Shown: positions 1 to 12,385 of the stretch, piece by piece
Layout: each line of letters opens with the position of its first letter
Numbering within the stretch: the first letter of the stretch is position 1
Assembly: GCF_048544455.1 (NCBI RefSeq)
Contig: NC_133536.1
Span: forward strand, 171,760,325 to 171,824,324
Reading direction: 5' to 3'
From: Silene latifolia
Lineage: Eukaryota; Streptophyta; Magnoliopsida; Caryophyllales; Caryophyllaceae
Length of the DNA: 64,000 nt
Program-made: the position numbers and the translations under genes
Notes under the pieces: generated by a model
The model's database searches: none
Told to the model about the DNA's origin: nothing
The model's input: the letters and a program-made list of their open reading frames with translations, nothing else

Positions 1-1204
1 GAGACTTGCTCAACTGCATCCCAGTCGTCATTGGAAGGTTCCCCTTCTTGGATTTGGTCATGCTCAACTTCTCAAGAATCTTATCCAAATAAGACTCCTT
101 ACTAAGTGATAACGTCCGTCATGATCTATCTCGGTAGATACGGATTCCCAAAATGCGTTGTGCCTTACCCAGATCTTTCATCTGGAAATGGTTCTTCAAC
201 CATCCTTTAACCGAAGACAGAAGAGGAATGTCATTCCCAATCAAGAGTATGTCATCGACATACAATATCAAGAATACAATCTTACTCCCACTCGACTTGG
301 TATATAAGCATGGTTCCTCGACCGATCGAGTAAAACCATACTCTTTTATCACGTGGTCGTAACGATGATTCCAACTCCGAGAAGCTTGCTTAAGTCCATA
401 ACTGGAACGCTTAAGCTTGCATACTTTCTTAGGATGTTCAGGATCTATGAAACCTTCGGGTTGCACCATGTACAACTCTTCCTCCAAATAACCGTTTAAG
501 AAGGCGGTTTTCACATCCATTTGCCAAATTTCATAATCATGAAATGCGGCAATAGCTAAGATTATCCGAATGGAACGCAGCATGACTACAGGTGCAAAAA
601 TCTCATCATAATTCAATCCGTGCACTTGAGAGAAACCTTTTGCCACAAGTCGTGCCTTATAGGTATCTGGTTGCGCGTCTACAGAACGCTTTATTTTGTA
701 AAGCCATTTGCACTGTAGAGGTTTTACCTTATTAGGTAAATCAACTAAATCCCATACGTCATTCTCATACATGGAGTCCATCTCGGATTGCATGGCTTCG
801 AGCCATAGCTTTGAGTCGGAACAGGTCATAGCACCTTTATAGGTAACGGGTTCATTACTCTCTAGGAGTAAAACGTCATTCTCCTCGACCATACCAATGT
901 ATCTGTCCGGAGGATGAGAGACTCTATCCGACCTCCTAGGTTCCTCAGGAATATTAACCGTATCATCAGTTGGAGGAACAACATCCTCCATCTATTCCTC
1001 GGTTGTTGGTTCTGGAATCTCCGACAGCTCAAAGGTTCTATTACTCGTCTTGTTCTCGAGAAATTCTTTCTCTAAGAACGTCGCACTAGCCGCAACAAAA
1101 ATTCAATGTTCGGTAGGCGAATAGAAGTAATGACCAAATGTTCCTTTTGGATAACCTATAAAGTATGTCTTGACCGATCGCGGGCCGAGCTTATCCTCAT
1201 GTCT
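1..1204 (-). pseudogene. rt: Copia integrase C-terminus and reverse transcriptase, nonsense-mutated
   Basis: The frame of the integrase continues here with three further in-frame stops (TGA 1103-1105, TAG 992-994, TGA 119-121) and no frameshift. The longest open part, 119-991, contains the reverse transcriptase fingers and palm: the WLEAMQSEMDSM and KARLVAKGFSQ motifs and the catalytic box LYVDDILLIG. Recognisable RT sequence (SLSKESYLDKIL) follows the 119 stop up to the window edge. The polymerase would copy the element RNA into cDNA; this copy is dead. All four stops could come from CAG or CGA codons by single C-to-T change, which is what decay of methylated cytosine gives. Confidence 0.9.
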
Positions 1205-2236
1205 CTACTTGACATAAGCCTCGCAGCCCCAAACCCGAATAAAGGACAAGTTGGGTACCGTTCCCTTCCACATTTCATATGGAGTCTTGTCGACAGCTTT
1301 AGACGGACTTCGGTTAAGTATAAGAGCAGCTGACAAAAGAGCATAACCCCATAATGAATCAGGCACTACCGTGTGACTCATCATGGATCGAACCATATCA
1401 AGTAAGGTTCGATTTCTCCGTTCGGACACACCATTCAATTGAGGTGTTCCAGGTGGAGTTAACTGCAAAATGATTCCACAGTCTTTTAGGTGTTGATCAA
1501 ACTCATTTGAAAGATATTCGCCACCCCGATCTGAACGGAGTGCTTTAACCTTTCTACCCAGTTGATTATGTACCCTGTTCTGGTATTCCTTGAATTTCTC
1601 AAAGGACTCACTTTTATGCTTCATTAAGTAGACATAACCGTATCTACTCAAATCGTCCGTGAAAGTGATAAAATATCTATAACCATCTCTAGCGGTAATT
1701 GACATAGGTCCACAAACATCAGTATGTATGAGTCCTAATAGGTCACTAGCGCGCATTCCAACACCTTTGAAGGAAATTCGAGTCATCTTTCCAATGAGAC
1801 ATGATTCACACGTGCCATACGTAGAAAAATCGAATGCGGGAATAGTCCCATTATCGACGAGTTTCTTCACGCGTTTCTCATTTATGTGTCCCATTCGACA
1901 ATGCCATAGATAGGTTTGATCTTTGTCACCAACCTTTATTTTCTTATTATTCACGTGTAATACTTCTGTGGTTTGGTCTAAGATATAAATTCCATTCATG
2001 GAAACTGCTTTGCCATAAATCATTTCATTGAAAAAGAAAATACAGCTATTATCCTTTATTGAAAATGCAAAACCGTCTTTAGCAAGTACGAAAACAGAAA
2101 TAATGTTCTTAGACAAACTGGGTACATAGTAACAGTTATTTAAAAATAACTCAAAACCACTAGGGAGTTGGATTACATATGTTCCCTTCGAGACAAAGAA
2201 ACTCGTGCTCCATTCCCGACTCACAGTCCACATCAC
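1205..2236 (-). pseudogene. int: Copia integrase region
   Basis: Encodes the GAG-pre-integrase zinc region and the integrase core, which inserts the cDNA into host DNA. Visible motifs are the HHCC finger (WHCRMGH, later CESC), the first catalytic Asp in HTDVCGP, the second in RSDRGGEY, and the Glu in NGVSERRNRT, giving a DDE core in the expected order. The frame ends at a TAG (1205-1207) after WGCEAYVK. The same frame carries on beyond that stop with recognisable integrase C-terminal sequence, so the stop is a point mutation and not the natural end. Confidence 0.9.
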
Positions 2237-3285
2237 CTTTTTCGAGAGGTATGATGTTCTTTAGGCCCCGCAAATGATTACACAGATGAGAACCACAACC
2301 AGTATCAAGTACCCAAGTTCCGAAACTTGCATGGTTAATCTCAATCATATGAATATAAGATGACATACCAACAGGAACGACGCGGCCTGCTTTGATGTCC
2401 TCACGGTAGACGGGACAGTTCCTCCTCCAATGTCCAGTCTTGTGACAATGGTGGCACTCTATGTCACCGCCCTTGCTCTTTGCCTTGCCCTGTGAGCCAC
2501 TAGTCTCACCAGGCGCACTCTTACCGTTTCCTGGCTTCTTGAACTTTGGCTTACCTACAGCTAGGTCGCCATGAGCCTTGCCCTTACCTTTACTCTTGTT
2601 GTGAATCGTGAGAACATCCTGCTTCATGCTCCCACTCAATTTCATATCCTTCTCGGTCCCCACGAGAAGGGAGTGTAGCTCATGAGGACTCTTTTTCAAG
2701 TCATTCATGTAGTAGTTCGCCCGAAAAGGGCAAAACCATCGTGAAGAGAATGAAGCATTCGGTCAATGACAATGCTCTCACTGATTTTACAATTCAGTGC
2801 CTCCAGCTTCTCGACATTCTCAATCATGTGAAGAATGTGTGGGCTAACCGGTTGGCCCTTCTGGAGTTTCGCATCAAAGAAGCGATAGGTATGCTCATAT
2901 GTAAAGATTCTCGGTGCTTTTGAGAACTCGTTAGTGAGCGTAGTGAAAATCTTGTTTGCACTTTGGGCAATGAAGCGTCTCTGCAAATTGGTTTCCATTG
3001 CAAATATGAGTACGTTCTTTATCGCACCCGCTTCCATAACGAAATCACTATAAGCGAGTGTCTCGTTGACTCCTGCATTGGGGCCTGGGTTGACCGGTAT
3101 TGGCTCGATTAAGTACTTGAGCTTACCGTCGAATGGCGAAGATTACGTAGTGCCGCCTCCCGATCCGCAAAGTTGGACCCATCATTTTTCGACGTGTGAA
3201 CCGATTCATCCGGTTCATGAATACTTTCACCAGACGCGCGATCAAGTGTGGCACTAGGCATTGGGATTGCGTTATTTCCAGCCAT
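2160..3285 (-). pseudogene. gag: Copia gag and start of protease, frameshifted
   Basis: Capsid-type protein that would coat the retrotransposon RNA. The likely start is the ATG at 3283-3285 (MAGNNAIPMPS). The first ~50 codons stay in one frame, then a frameshift near 3135 moves reading to the segment ending at 2705. A second shift near 2720-2730 moves it to the segment 2160-2708. That last segment holds the zinc knuckle CHHCHKTGHWRRNC (C-x2-C-x4-H-x4-C) and the protease active site VLDTGCGSHLC (the DTG triad). A third shift, near 2160-2236, leads into the integrase frame. Copia elements normally read this as one continuous polyprotein, so the shifts mark decay. Family assignment is firm; the exact break positions are approximate. 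Confidence 0.85.
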
Positions 3286-5235
3286 TTCGTTGTGACAAAG
3301 ATTATGAAAAATAATCGTGTTCTACATCATGCGAGAAGAAGAATAAAAATAATAAGCATGTGCATCGTTTATATTTTTAAGTCTAATGAACTACTGTCAT
3401 AACGCGAAGACTCAAAATATTTATACAATTGACCTCCCTCAAGAATTATATAAATGATCCCAAGACTCAATTCTCTGTAAATTGATAAGCTAACCTTTTA
3501 GCTAATTCTACCGTTAGAATTCTTGGTCGATAAATTTCTGTAAATTCTATCTTTAGTCCATCATAATCACGAGAAACTCTTCAGACTATGATGTTGAGGT
3601 AAACTAAGTCAACACAACTACTTACCCAACGTAGAAGGGGTCATATTATGCCTACCGACGAAGAAGGGATTCATAGTTGTCTGCCCTTATAAAGACTAAT
3701 CTCAATTTCGTTTTTAGAGGAAGATCCCATCATCTTTATTTTAATTCATTTTAAGTGAACTAATATCTAGCATGCAAGAATGAATAAACTAAGGTGATGG
3801 CTTAAAGACAGTGACATCTGCATGTCCATGAAAACTAACATACAACCTATATGAGTCAATTTTCATGCATTTTAGTAGTAGGTGGTTTGGTTTTAGGCGG
3901 AATATGATGCATAAACTAACATGTGAATGAGAGGCAAATAAATGAAAACGTAAAAACAGTAAAAGTCCTAGTGTGGCCTATCCTATCAAAATGAACAATA
4001 AATACAAGTTTGGAATCCATCCTTTGGACCCGAGAAGCTTGTCTTGATGTTCCATCTTGATCCATGTAGCGGGAGTGAGCTCCAATCTCCATCTTTAGTC
4101 TTCTTTTGAAAATTACAATAAATAAAATTTACATAATAAACCTATTTATTACATTCTAATTTCAAAACCCAAAAACTAAAGAAAAATAAAGGAGATTCGA
4201 GATCTCATAATTACATTAAAAATTATGTTTCCTTCATTACGAAAACATAATTTGACTAAGGCCACACTAAGTATTACAACTGATTGCAAAAATACGTAAA
4301 TTAAATTCATTCAATCGATTCATTCAACAAAAGTAAAATATAATGCATCAACTAAAATAAATTAAACATACATGACACAATTCCTTAATTATGTTGATTA
4401 ATTTATCCAAACCACCTATTTAAATCAAATTAAGTGACAATTCCTCAATTAATCACATTAATTTCAATCTTAATCCATATTAAACTTGTAATATGAATTC
4501 AATCCGTCAAAATTTTAAACTGCTTTAAAATAATTCGGTATCTTTTAATTGTGAACCGTTTCACAATAACTAATTGGCCAAAATCAAAACAAAAACAAAA
4601 TCCTTTTTTTTTTTTATTTGGTCTCGGCATAAACAAAGAAAAACAAAACAAGCATGTTTTCTATTTTATACACGGTTTTATCTGGTAAAAAAAACCGAAA
4701 CAAAATTTTTTTTTTTTTAAAATTCTGTCCCCTGTGAACAGTAGCTCGTGAACAGTAACAACAACAAAAAAAAATTTTCTTTTTTCGGATTCTTTTCCAA
4801 AACGGCATAAACAAAACAACCGCAAAAAAACAGCAAATTTTTTTTTTAATACTGTTCATCCGTGAACAGTACAGAAACAGCAAAAAAAAATTTCACGGTT
4901 TTTAAATTAGGACCCTAATGCCTTTTTAATTTCAACTTAATCTGCATTAAATCAAACATGACGATTCCATTTATGTTTTAACTTAATCTGCATCAAATCA
5001 AACATCTACCAATTCTTCATATGATAATTTTAACTGATTAAAACAACATTATGAAAAATAAAAATGGAAATCTCGCATCAAAAAGAACAAACACCGGCTG
5101 CAAACATTTTTTTTTTAATCGGCATTAACAAAAAAAAAAAAAAACAGCCGTGCCGTAATTTTTTTTTTTTTCGGAAACCCTAAAAGTTTACATACAATTT
5201 TTATGAAAATCATCAAAATTAAAATTCGTGGCCTT
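3286..5235 (-). other. Long AT-rich untranslated leader of the copia element
   Basis: About 1.95 kb between the primer site and the gag start, with no credible reading frame. It holds many A or T runs of 8-14 bases and several copies of a GTGAACAGTA word (about 4733-4760 and 4862-4880), some in inverted pairs. The sequence shows no coding signal in any frame. The length is unusual for a copia leader. Confidence 0.7.
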
Positions 5236-5248
5236 TGCTCTGATACCA
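5236..5248 (-). promoter_or_regulatory. Primer binding site, initiator Met tRNA
   Basis: The minus strand reads TGGTATCAGAGCA two bases inside the LTR boundary. This complements the 3' end of plant initiator methionine tRNA and is the usual minus-strand primer site for copia elements. It fixes element orientation and the LTR inner end. Confidence 0.93.
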
Positions 5249-5250
5249 CT

Positions 5251-6228
5251 TGTGGGAAATAATCTGTATACTTCCCTTGTTATTAAGGATTATAACGAAT
5301 ATAATGATGACGATCACTAGTCATAAAATTAAAATACATAAACAAAATATAGGATTCATAAATAACCTTCGGTCCTAGCAAATACGGCCTAAGAACAATA
5401 TCAAAGTAGATATTCGCCTATCAGTTGCACCCAAGACGATATGAGATATGCCCTATTGATAATGCTAGAATCGATCTAAAATTTTCTGTAAAATTTAGTT
5501 GTTTTGTGTTTTTTCTTCTGATGAGAGAGGAGGCTAGGTCAAAAAAAGAATTAGGGTAGAATAATGATCTCCCTTTTTCTTCTTATGGTGACCGAAATAT
5601 GGGAGTGAATTAGGGAAATATAATCTTCCCTAATTCGGCCCATATAACCGAAATAAGGAGTGTAATCTCCTTATTTTTGGTCTTTCCAAAAATGTATAAA
5701 ATGTGTTAAATTGTCATCTAGTGAGGATTTAACCCATGACCTCTTGGTTTGTGTACCCTCACTATTACCACTATGACACATTCATCTTGTTGATATTAAA
5801 TATAACTGATTACATTTAATTACGAATTAACAGATTAATTCGTCCAAGCTAACATTACATACATTTAATTAAATATAACTTATTATATTCAATTTACGAA
5901 TTGACAGTTAATTCGTCTCAACTAATATTATTTAATCTTCATTAAATAATTGTCTCATCAACACATTGACTAACTGTTTTGTCATATTGGGCATCAATGT
6001 GATTATATTTCTATAACCACATTTCTCAAACACATCCTATAGGTGTGACCTTTAAGGACCAGTTGATCACCGCCATCTGTATGATAATAACGTCAAACTT
6101 TCTAGTAAGCCAACCGTTATTAGGTAGACGTTAATCAACTGATTAAATATACGAAGTATACCCTTGTGAACCTGTAAGAGATTTACAAATGTTATCATAC
6201 TAATTTGTGGAGGACACAAGCTCCAACA
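5251..6228 (-). repeat. 5' LTR of the copia element
   Basis: A 978-base LTR. On the plus strand it begins TGTGGGAAAT directly after the primer site and ends CTCCAACA, so on the element strand it starts TGTTGGAG and ends in CA. The start (TGTTGGAGCTTGTGTCCTCC on the minus strand) is a common form for plant copia LTRs. Interior is AT-rich. The partner LTR is outside the window, so age cannot be judged from LTR divergence. Confidence 0.9.
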
Positions 6229-6740
6229 GCCTGCACCAGGGCGCCGAATGCTCCCCGCTCGATCATGACCCGCTCCTTCGCCGACAGCCTTTCGTAACAC
6301 TCCATAGCCGTCGTGTAACCCGAGAACGATCTGATGTTCCCGGCCTCCTATTGTGATTTGAAACAAAAGATATCTTTAGTTTTAATGAAATTGGAAAAGA
6401 AATTGGAGCAAAAGAAACGAAAGAATATGAGTGATCAGTAATGAATTCAAGGATTACCAAGTTCTTCACCGTCCTATAGGACAGGTGACCCTCCGTAGCC
6501 CAAAGCAAGTGCCTTCTGTCCCAGGTCATAGCCCATGCAGGTGCTCCCCTCAGCTGGCGACTTCCTCGCCCCACATTGGCCCGTCTCGGCACCCACTAGA
6601 AGAAGCAAACGAAGGGTCATTCTTATGATCACTTCTAAAAGTAAGAGAAATTAAAACGAACAAATGTAAGGTGAAATACTCACACCGTCCAGCTGAAGAG
6701 CGTTCACCTCCCGCCGACAGACATCGTCGAAACCACTTGG
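6229..6740 (-). pseudogene. Intron-bearing plant-mobile-domain-like fragment
   Basis: On the minus strand, three coding pieces are joined by two intron-like gaps with GT...AG ends. The first piece ends with REVNALQLDG before a GTGAGT donor near 6683. The second covers about 6474-6598 (from WVPRRANVGRG to YRTVKNL). The third starts near 6352 with EAGNIRSFSGYTTAMECYER and continues ...RGAFGALVQ to the copia boundary. The last piece resembles the N-terminal part of plant mobile domain (PMD) proteins, known both as host genes (MAIN/MAIL type) and as antisense cargo of some Ty3 elements. GC content is higher than in the neighbourhood. The assignment is by memory of the family pattern and is tentative; the gene is cut by the copia insertion and by the LTR junction near 6728. 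Confidence 0.4.
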
Positions 6741-8739
6741 GAAAGGACGCAGCAGGTGCTGCGCCTCTTCCAAGAGACGCAGTGCCTGCTACGCCTCTTC
6801 CCAAGTCCTTTTCTGCGTATTTTTCGTATCTTTTCATATCTTTTCGAGATTCACTTCCAAAGTTTCTCCGAAAACCTTATTTCCTCCGCGTGATTAGTAT
6901 AAATAGAGACCTTCGGTCTCACATATTTCTCACGCGAGTGTCCGCCCTTATCTTTTCCCTTTGCATTCTAGACCACGTTCTTACTTTTTGGCGTCTACGT
7001 GCTTTAACATTCGACCACGTAAGCTCGGATCTTTCTGAATACCAGCTTCGTTTTGCATGACCGGCCAATTTGACCAACTCCACCATAATCAACATTAATC
7101 AATCTGTTTTAATTCCTTTTACGAGGGCACTTTCGTCTATATTCGAGTCGAGCATCACTAAAACGTATACTTACTTCATCTCGTTTCGTCAAACATGTAA
7201 GTCTGAGGGTGTATAATCCCTATTTTATTATTGTTCTTTACTTTTGTAATCAATATTGTAAGATTTATGTCGAAAGTATTTCTAAAACCGATTTCTAAAA
7301 CCATACTTTAAACCCCTTTTTACGAGTTACCAGAAGATGACCGTCGAGAAAGGACGCAGCAACTGCTGCGCCTCTTCGAAAGGACGCAGCACCTGCTGCG
7401 CTTCTTCGTGAGGCTGCCGCAGTTCCTGCTTCCTTTCTTCTTCCTTCGTCGTTTGTCAATTCGTCTCTTTTATTTTCTTTCGTTTGTTCTTTGATTCTTT
7501 GGATACGATAGTTTGAACATAATAACTCAAGCATAATAATCTGTCATGTATCATCATTAATGTTTAATTCATCATAATTCCCGGCTTAAATCCCAAGTAA
7601 TTCATATTTGCGGGTTTTCGTCATTAAAATCAAGTTCGGGTTTTAGAGGTTCGATTCATCCATATTGAGTCTCTGGAATTCGCCGTTGATATATTTTTCA
7701 CCTTTTGTTCATCGTCACCATCATTAATTCGTCATCAATAACATGTTTAACCTAATTAATTTGTTTGGTTTGTTTAATTCGTTAATTTAACCTTATTAAA
7801 CCTTGTAATAATTCGTTATAATTAGTTTTGTTCATGTTTTATCGCTTTCATGACCCTTAATCACATGTAAATAACCTGTTAATCACTTTTATCCGAGTCA
7901 AATATTCATAATCAGTCATTAAAATCACCAACGAACATTAACGACTTGCAATTCCGGCTTCACAGCCAGAACTGAGCCAAGGAACGGACGCAGCAAGTGT
8001 TGCGCCTCTTCCAAAGGACGCAGCTCTGCTGCGCCTGTTCCTGGTTGATTTCTGTCTCTGAACTCCGTCTTGCTTTGACCTTGTTTATTAATTACGTATT
8101 AATTAACTACTAATCGTATTATCACCTTAATTCCTGCTCGTTAATTTGTTTATTTATTCTTTCTCAAATTATCCGTTTTAGAAGTATTTTCGACATAAAT
8201 CATTTAATCCAATGTAATTATTGTATTTTTTTCTTTGTTGTATTTATTATATTTCTTGTATTGTATTGTATGCTTTCACATATAATTGAACTTAAATCTC
8301 CAACTTTGACCCAATTGCATGTTAAATTACGTGATAACTGACTTAGTCTAATTCTTCACATGTTAGGATTATTCTATTGGATGTTGCATTGCATGCATAT
8401 AATCGACAATATATCGAGTATAGACAATTTCCCTAATCATTAGTAGAGGCCGCTATCGAGGCGGGCGGGATTAGGTTTTCGATCAAAAGAGCTTCCTAAT
8501 ACGTACCCTCACCCCTTACTCCAGATCTCTGTGAACATCCGTGTTCATTGGCATCCACGAGAGTCATTCTAGACATAGAATGCTAAGGGTAACGAGTTCT
8601 TGGTGTTCATGTCACTACTTTGTGTCTTGACATGACACGAGGTATTCGAACGGTTTCAAATTTCCCACAATAAATTGGTGGCGACTCCACAAATGCAAAC
8701 GCTTGTTCTCCCAAGCGCCCCCGTGGGCCCGCGTCCATA
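6728..8739 (+). repeat. Tat-type LTR, left end missing
   Basis: This stretch aligns along its whole length with 47700-49746, which is a complete solo LTR with target duplication. The first ~390 bases of that LTR are missing here and are replaced by the PMD-like fragment. Landmarks shared by both copies: paired GACGCAGC...GCTGCGCC palindromes (6746-6803, 7353-7415, 7985-8040), a TATA box TATAAATAG (6898-6906), the block ATCGACAATATATCGAGTAT near 8401, and the end TTGGTGGCGACTCC...GCGTCCA. No long protein frame. It may be the 3' LTR of an element whose antisense PMD gene lies just to the left. Confidence 0.75.
6898..6906 (+). promoter_or_regulatory. TATA box of the Tat LTR
   Basis: TATAAATAG about 95 bases downstream of a pair of GACGCAGC palindromes. 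The other copy of this LTR has the same box at 47889-47897 with the same flanks, so it is the conserved promoter core of the family. Confidence 0.65.
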
Positions 8740-9429
8740 ATCAACATCAACCATCACAACACCAACACTAACTCCAATACACCAACAACGATCAGCAGAT
8801 AATCAATAGTACAACGATTACCACAAAATCTTATAATAATTAAATAGTAAACCGAGTAGGGAAACCCTACCTTTTCGCAATCCGCTACGCTGCAATCAAT
8901 CATACAAATGCATAACGAATACCACATCGTCCGCTACAACAATGATAATCAACACACATATGATTACCAAACCCTAAACCCCCAAATTAACCCAAACTAG
9001 GGTTTACCATAACTCAATCTAATCCAAACTAGAAGAACTAGAGACTTACCACAACGATAGATGCAACGCTAGATGAATCCGGAATCGCAAAGGCTTGATC
9101 CTTGCTTGGGAAATGATTAAGAGAGTTGAGAGAGAGTCGTAGTAAACTTTTAGGGATTGTAAAATGATTTAGAAACTGACGAAATATAATAAATACCCCT
9201 CAACTCTTTTAATCGAATCTCAGGAAATTACCCGTAAGTCCGTAACTGACCGGGTACTCGGTCGAGTACAGGGAGTACTCGATCGAGTACGCCCAACTCG
9301 ACCGAGTATCTTCACACTCGATCGAGTAATGACTCACCAGAACCCAAACTCTTAACACCCAACACCTTACTCGACCGAGTAAGGCCCACTTGGTCGAGTA
9401 ACCCCTATGCCGAAACCTGTGGTATTACA
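8740..9429 (-). repeat. Part of a Ty3-type LTR with TACTCGATCGAGTA motifs
   Basis: On the minus strand the segment starts TGTAATACCACAGG at 9429, the usual start of chromovirus-type LTRs. It then shows five or more palindromic words of the form TACTCGAYCGAGTA (9243-9412), a TATA-like TATTTATTATA (about 9184-9197) and a CT-rich leader with GTGGTAAGTCTC. It ends abruptly where the Tat LTR ends (8737-8739), so the Tat element probably inserted into it. No protein is encoded. Confidence 0.5.
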
Positions 9430-9529
9430 ATTAAGTAGCCTCTAAAGCTTTCTTATCTCGAATTCTAGCAAAATTTATTAAGTACTAATTATCATAATCG
9501 GGCGCTTTGATAGCCCTTGTGATTAATAT

Positions 9530-9625
9530 AAAGACAGGTGTGAAATTAATGAATAGTTTACATTTGTTGTATTTTGTGAGGGGAATAAAGCAAATGTAAA
9601 CTATTGACTGGGACGGAGGAAGTAT
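9530..9625. mobile_element. Stowaway-like MITE remnant
   Basis: The right end reads CTGGGACGGAGGAAGTA, the reverse of the CTCCCTCCGTCCCAG terminal repeat of Stowaway-type MITEs. Inside, ATAGTTTACATTTG and CAAATGTAAACTAT form a hairpin, but the matching left terminus is lost. The flanking 9430-9529 and 9626-9740 hold nothing I can name. Confidence 0.5.
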
Positions 9626-9737
9626 ATATTTTGTTTGAACCATATACCTACCCTTCAAATATGGATAATTTACTTACACATGTCATGCTTTTAAATTAGT
9701 CATTTCAATTTTTTTTGTTCAATTAATAAGACCGTCT

Positions 9738-10362
<625 letters not shown>

Positions 10363-10579
10363 TTAATTAATTTTCTAATTACGGATATACAAAGTTCATT
10401 TTTATGTTCTTTCTTTTACAAAGCACATGTAATGTATACTCCTATGATCATCTTATTGCTATCGTTCCACCGTAAAGGCGCAAAAGATAAACTCATCTAT
10501 GTTTTGACCACTATAAGCAAACATACAATTTAGTGACAACAAAACTATAGTTTGTTAAATTTTAATTTTAACCGTTAAT

Positions 10580-12010
10580 AATAGAAACTCTTAAGAGCTT
10601 TCTTTCACAATAGTTAAGTGACTTAAAAGATTTTGGGTTGATTCCCAAGTTTAAAGGATGATTTCTTTTTATAATCATAACATAAATCATCCTACCTTAT
10701 GCTAATCTTTCAATGTGGGACAATTCTACTATTATATGTAGTATATTCACAACACCTCCATTACTTTTCAATGTATGACAAATAACATGCTAAGAATTAC
10801 ACCATCTTTTTCACACCTAGCTCGACATCCAACCCGAATCCCGGAATATGGACAATTGCTACTCATTATATCTAATAGTAGCTATATTTAATAATATGAG
10901 CAGATACTATATGTTAATATTCGTACGTTCAACATCCAATCCGATTAATAATGACCAAATACTAACAAACTAATCTTATCTAGAGTCTAAAGTTTTTCGC
11001 ATGTATATAGATGACTCATATTTATAAACATAAGATCAACCCACATTATGTTAATCTTTCGATGTGGGACAATTGTACTATTTATAATAATCGGATCAGC
11101 ACACCTTATGTTAATCTTTCGATGTGGGACAATTCTATTATTTATAATAGGATGACCCCACCTTTTCAACTATTTATACGTAGTATGTTCACCACATCTA
11201 CATTATTTTTCAATGCGTGACATATAACATACTAAGAAGTACATCATCTTTTTCGCACCTAGTTCGACATCCAACTCGATTTAATAACGATTTTTTCTTT
11301 GGAGTCAGGCCTCCTACTCCCCCTTAATTGATGTATGAACTCTGTTTGTAAGTATTTTAATTTAAGTACCTATTTAAACAAAATAAGATTGAAGACAGAT
11401 AATTCCGTCTCAAATAAAAATTCGTGATAATAAAATACAAATAAATTTGGTATTAAGACTACATAAGCCGTTATGGCCTAGGGGTCTTTTAGGAAAATAT
11501 TTTTGTAGCATTTTATTATGAGTGTGTTAGTAGTTTCTAGAGCTAAGATGGTAGCTGCACCATGAGCTTTTTGCTATACTTGGATTTCTTCAACTGTTGC
11601 CCGCTTAATTGTTTCACTAATATTCAGTGAATTGATCCCATTGTAATGAAATCATACCTAACTCATTTTTATATTCTCATTCTCATTAAATTGAATAATT
11701 AAAACATTATAAATATTACAACTCATTTTAGTATAGAAAATATTATTATAATAATTAAAACATTCTTCACATTATTTTTTTATATCATATTGTGAAGATA
11801 ATGATACAAACTCTTAAGAAATCTCTAAGAAAATACTTGAGAGAATCAAAAGATTTTGGGTTGATAAATAAATTCCAAGGATGCCTTCTATTTATAATCA
11901 TAGGATCACCCTACCTTATGCTAATCTTTCGATGTGGGACAATTTTATTATTTATATATGGTCAATGTGGAATATATAAAATACTACGAAGTATATATCA
12001 TCTTAAATAG
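10580..12010. repeat. AT-rich region with dispersed direct repeats
   Basis: No gene is visible between 10363 and 12316. Four copies of a ~45-base block containing TTAATCTTTCGATGTGGGAC lie at about 10691, 11041, 11101 and 11911. Longer similarities link 10580-10760 with 11800-11960 (both contain AAAGATTTTGGGTTGAT) and 10743-10840 with 11177-11285 (both contain a TTCGACATCCAAC-like block). The pattern suggests old tandem duplication of a few hundred bases, origin unknown. Confidence 0.6.
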
Positions 12011-12312
12011 TGCAAATAATATGAAATCTATACTCTAATGATATCATTTTTTACCACAAATCTAATTATATTATTTTCATAACTTTTTAAACGATACTTT
12101 TTTTCTTCAAATGAAATGTAAAAATTTTTTATATAAAAATTAGAAAAATCAGTTGAATATAATTTAGGAAATATATATGATAAAATTAAAAGATTTTTTA
12201 CTTTATTTTTTATATCAAAAAATATTATTTATGATACTTTCTTAAATTGATTTTTAATGATGTGGACATCTTAGAATCGCTCGAAAAAATAGTTTATTTA
12301 TAAAACGCAAAC

Positions 12313-12316
<4 letters not shown>

Positions 12317-12383
<67 letters not shown>
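12317..12383. repeat. (TTA)n array at the 3' end of LINE A
   Basis: Pure TTA array next to an 8-T run (12384-12391) that marks the poly(A) side of the minus-strand LINE. It is either part of the tail or part of the target. Confidence 0.93.

Positions 12384-12385
<2 letters not shown>

Larger units (their letters stand above)
1..6228 (-). mobile_element. Ty1/copia LTR retrotransposon, 5' part
   Basis: The element runs on the minus strand and continues past the left window edge, so its 3' half and 3' LTR are not visible. Order from right to left: 5' LTR (5251-6228), primer binding site, a very long leader, gag with a zinc knuckle, protease, integrase, reverse transcriptase. Integrase before reverse transcriptase is the copia order. 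The coding part has four in-frame stops and about three frameshifts, so this copy cannot make its own polyprotein. The LTR end at 6228 abuts the plant-mobile-domain-like fragment, which was probably the insertion target; the second target-site copy lies outside the window. Confidence 0.93.

Noticed and set aside
5236-5248. tRNA gene
   Set aside because: It is only a primer-site complement to initiator Met tRNA; no cloverleaf is present. No tRNA gene was found elsewhere.
6550-7060. ORFs on both strands around the Tat LTR left end
   Set aside because: They are produced by GC-rich palindromes of the LTR; the exon reading with GT...AG borders explains the minus strand better.
9243-9412. Regularly spaced palindromes as a CRISPR-like array
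   Set aside because: Spacing is irregular, the repeats are short and diverged, and the context is a plant LTR.
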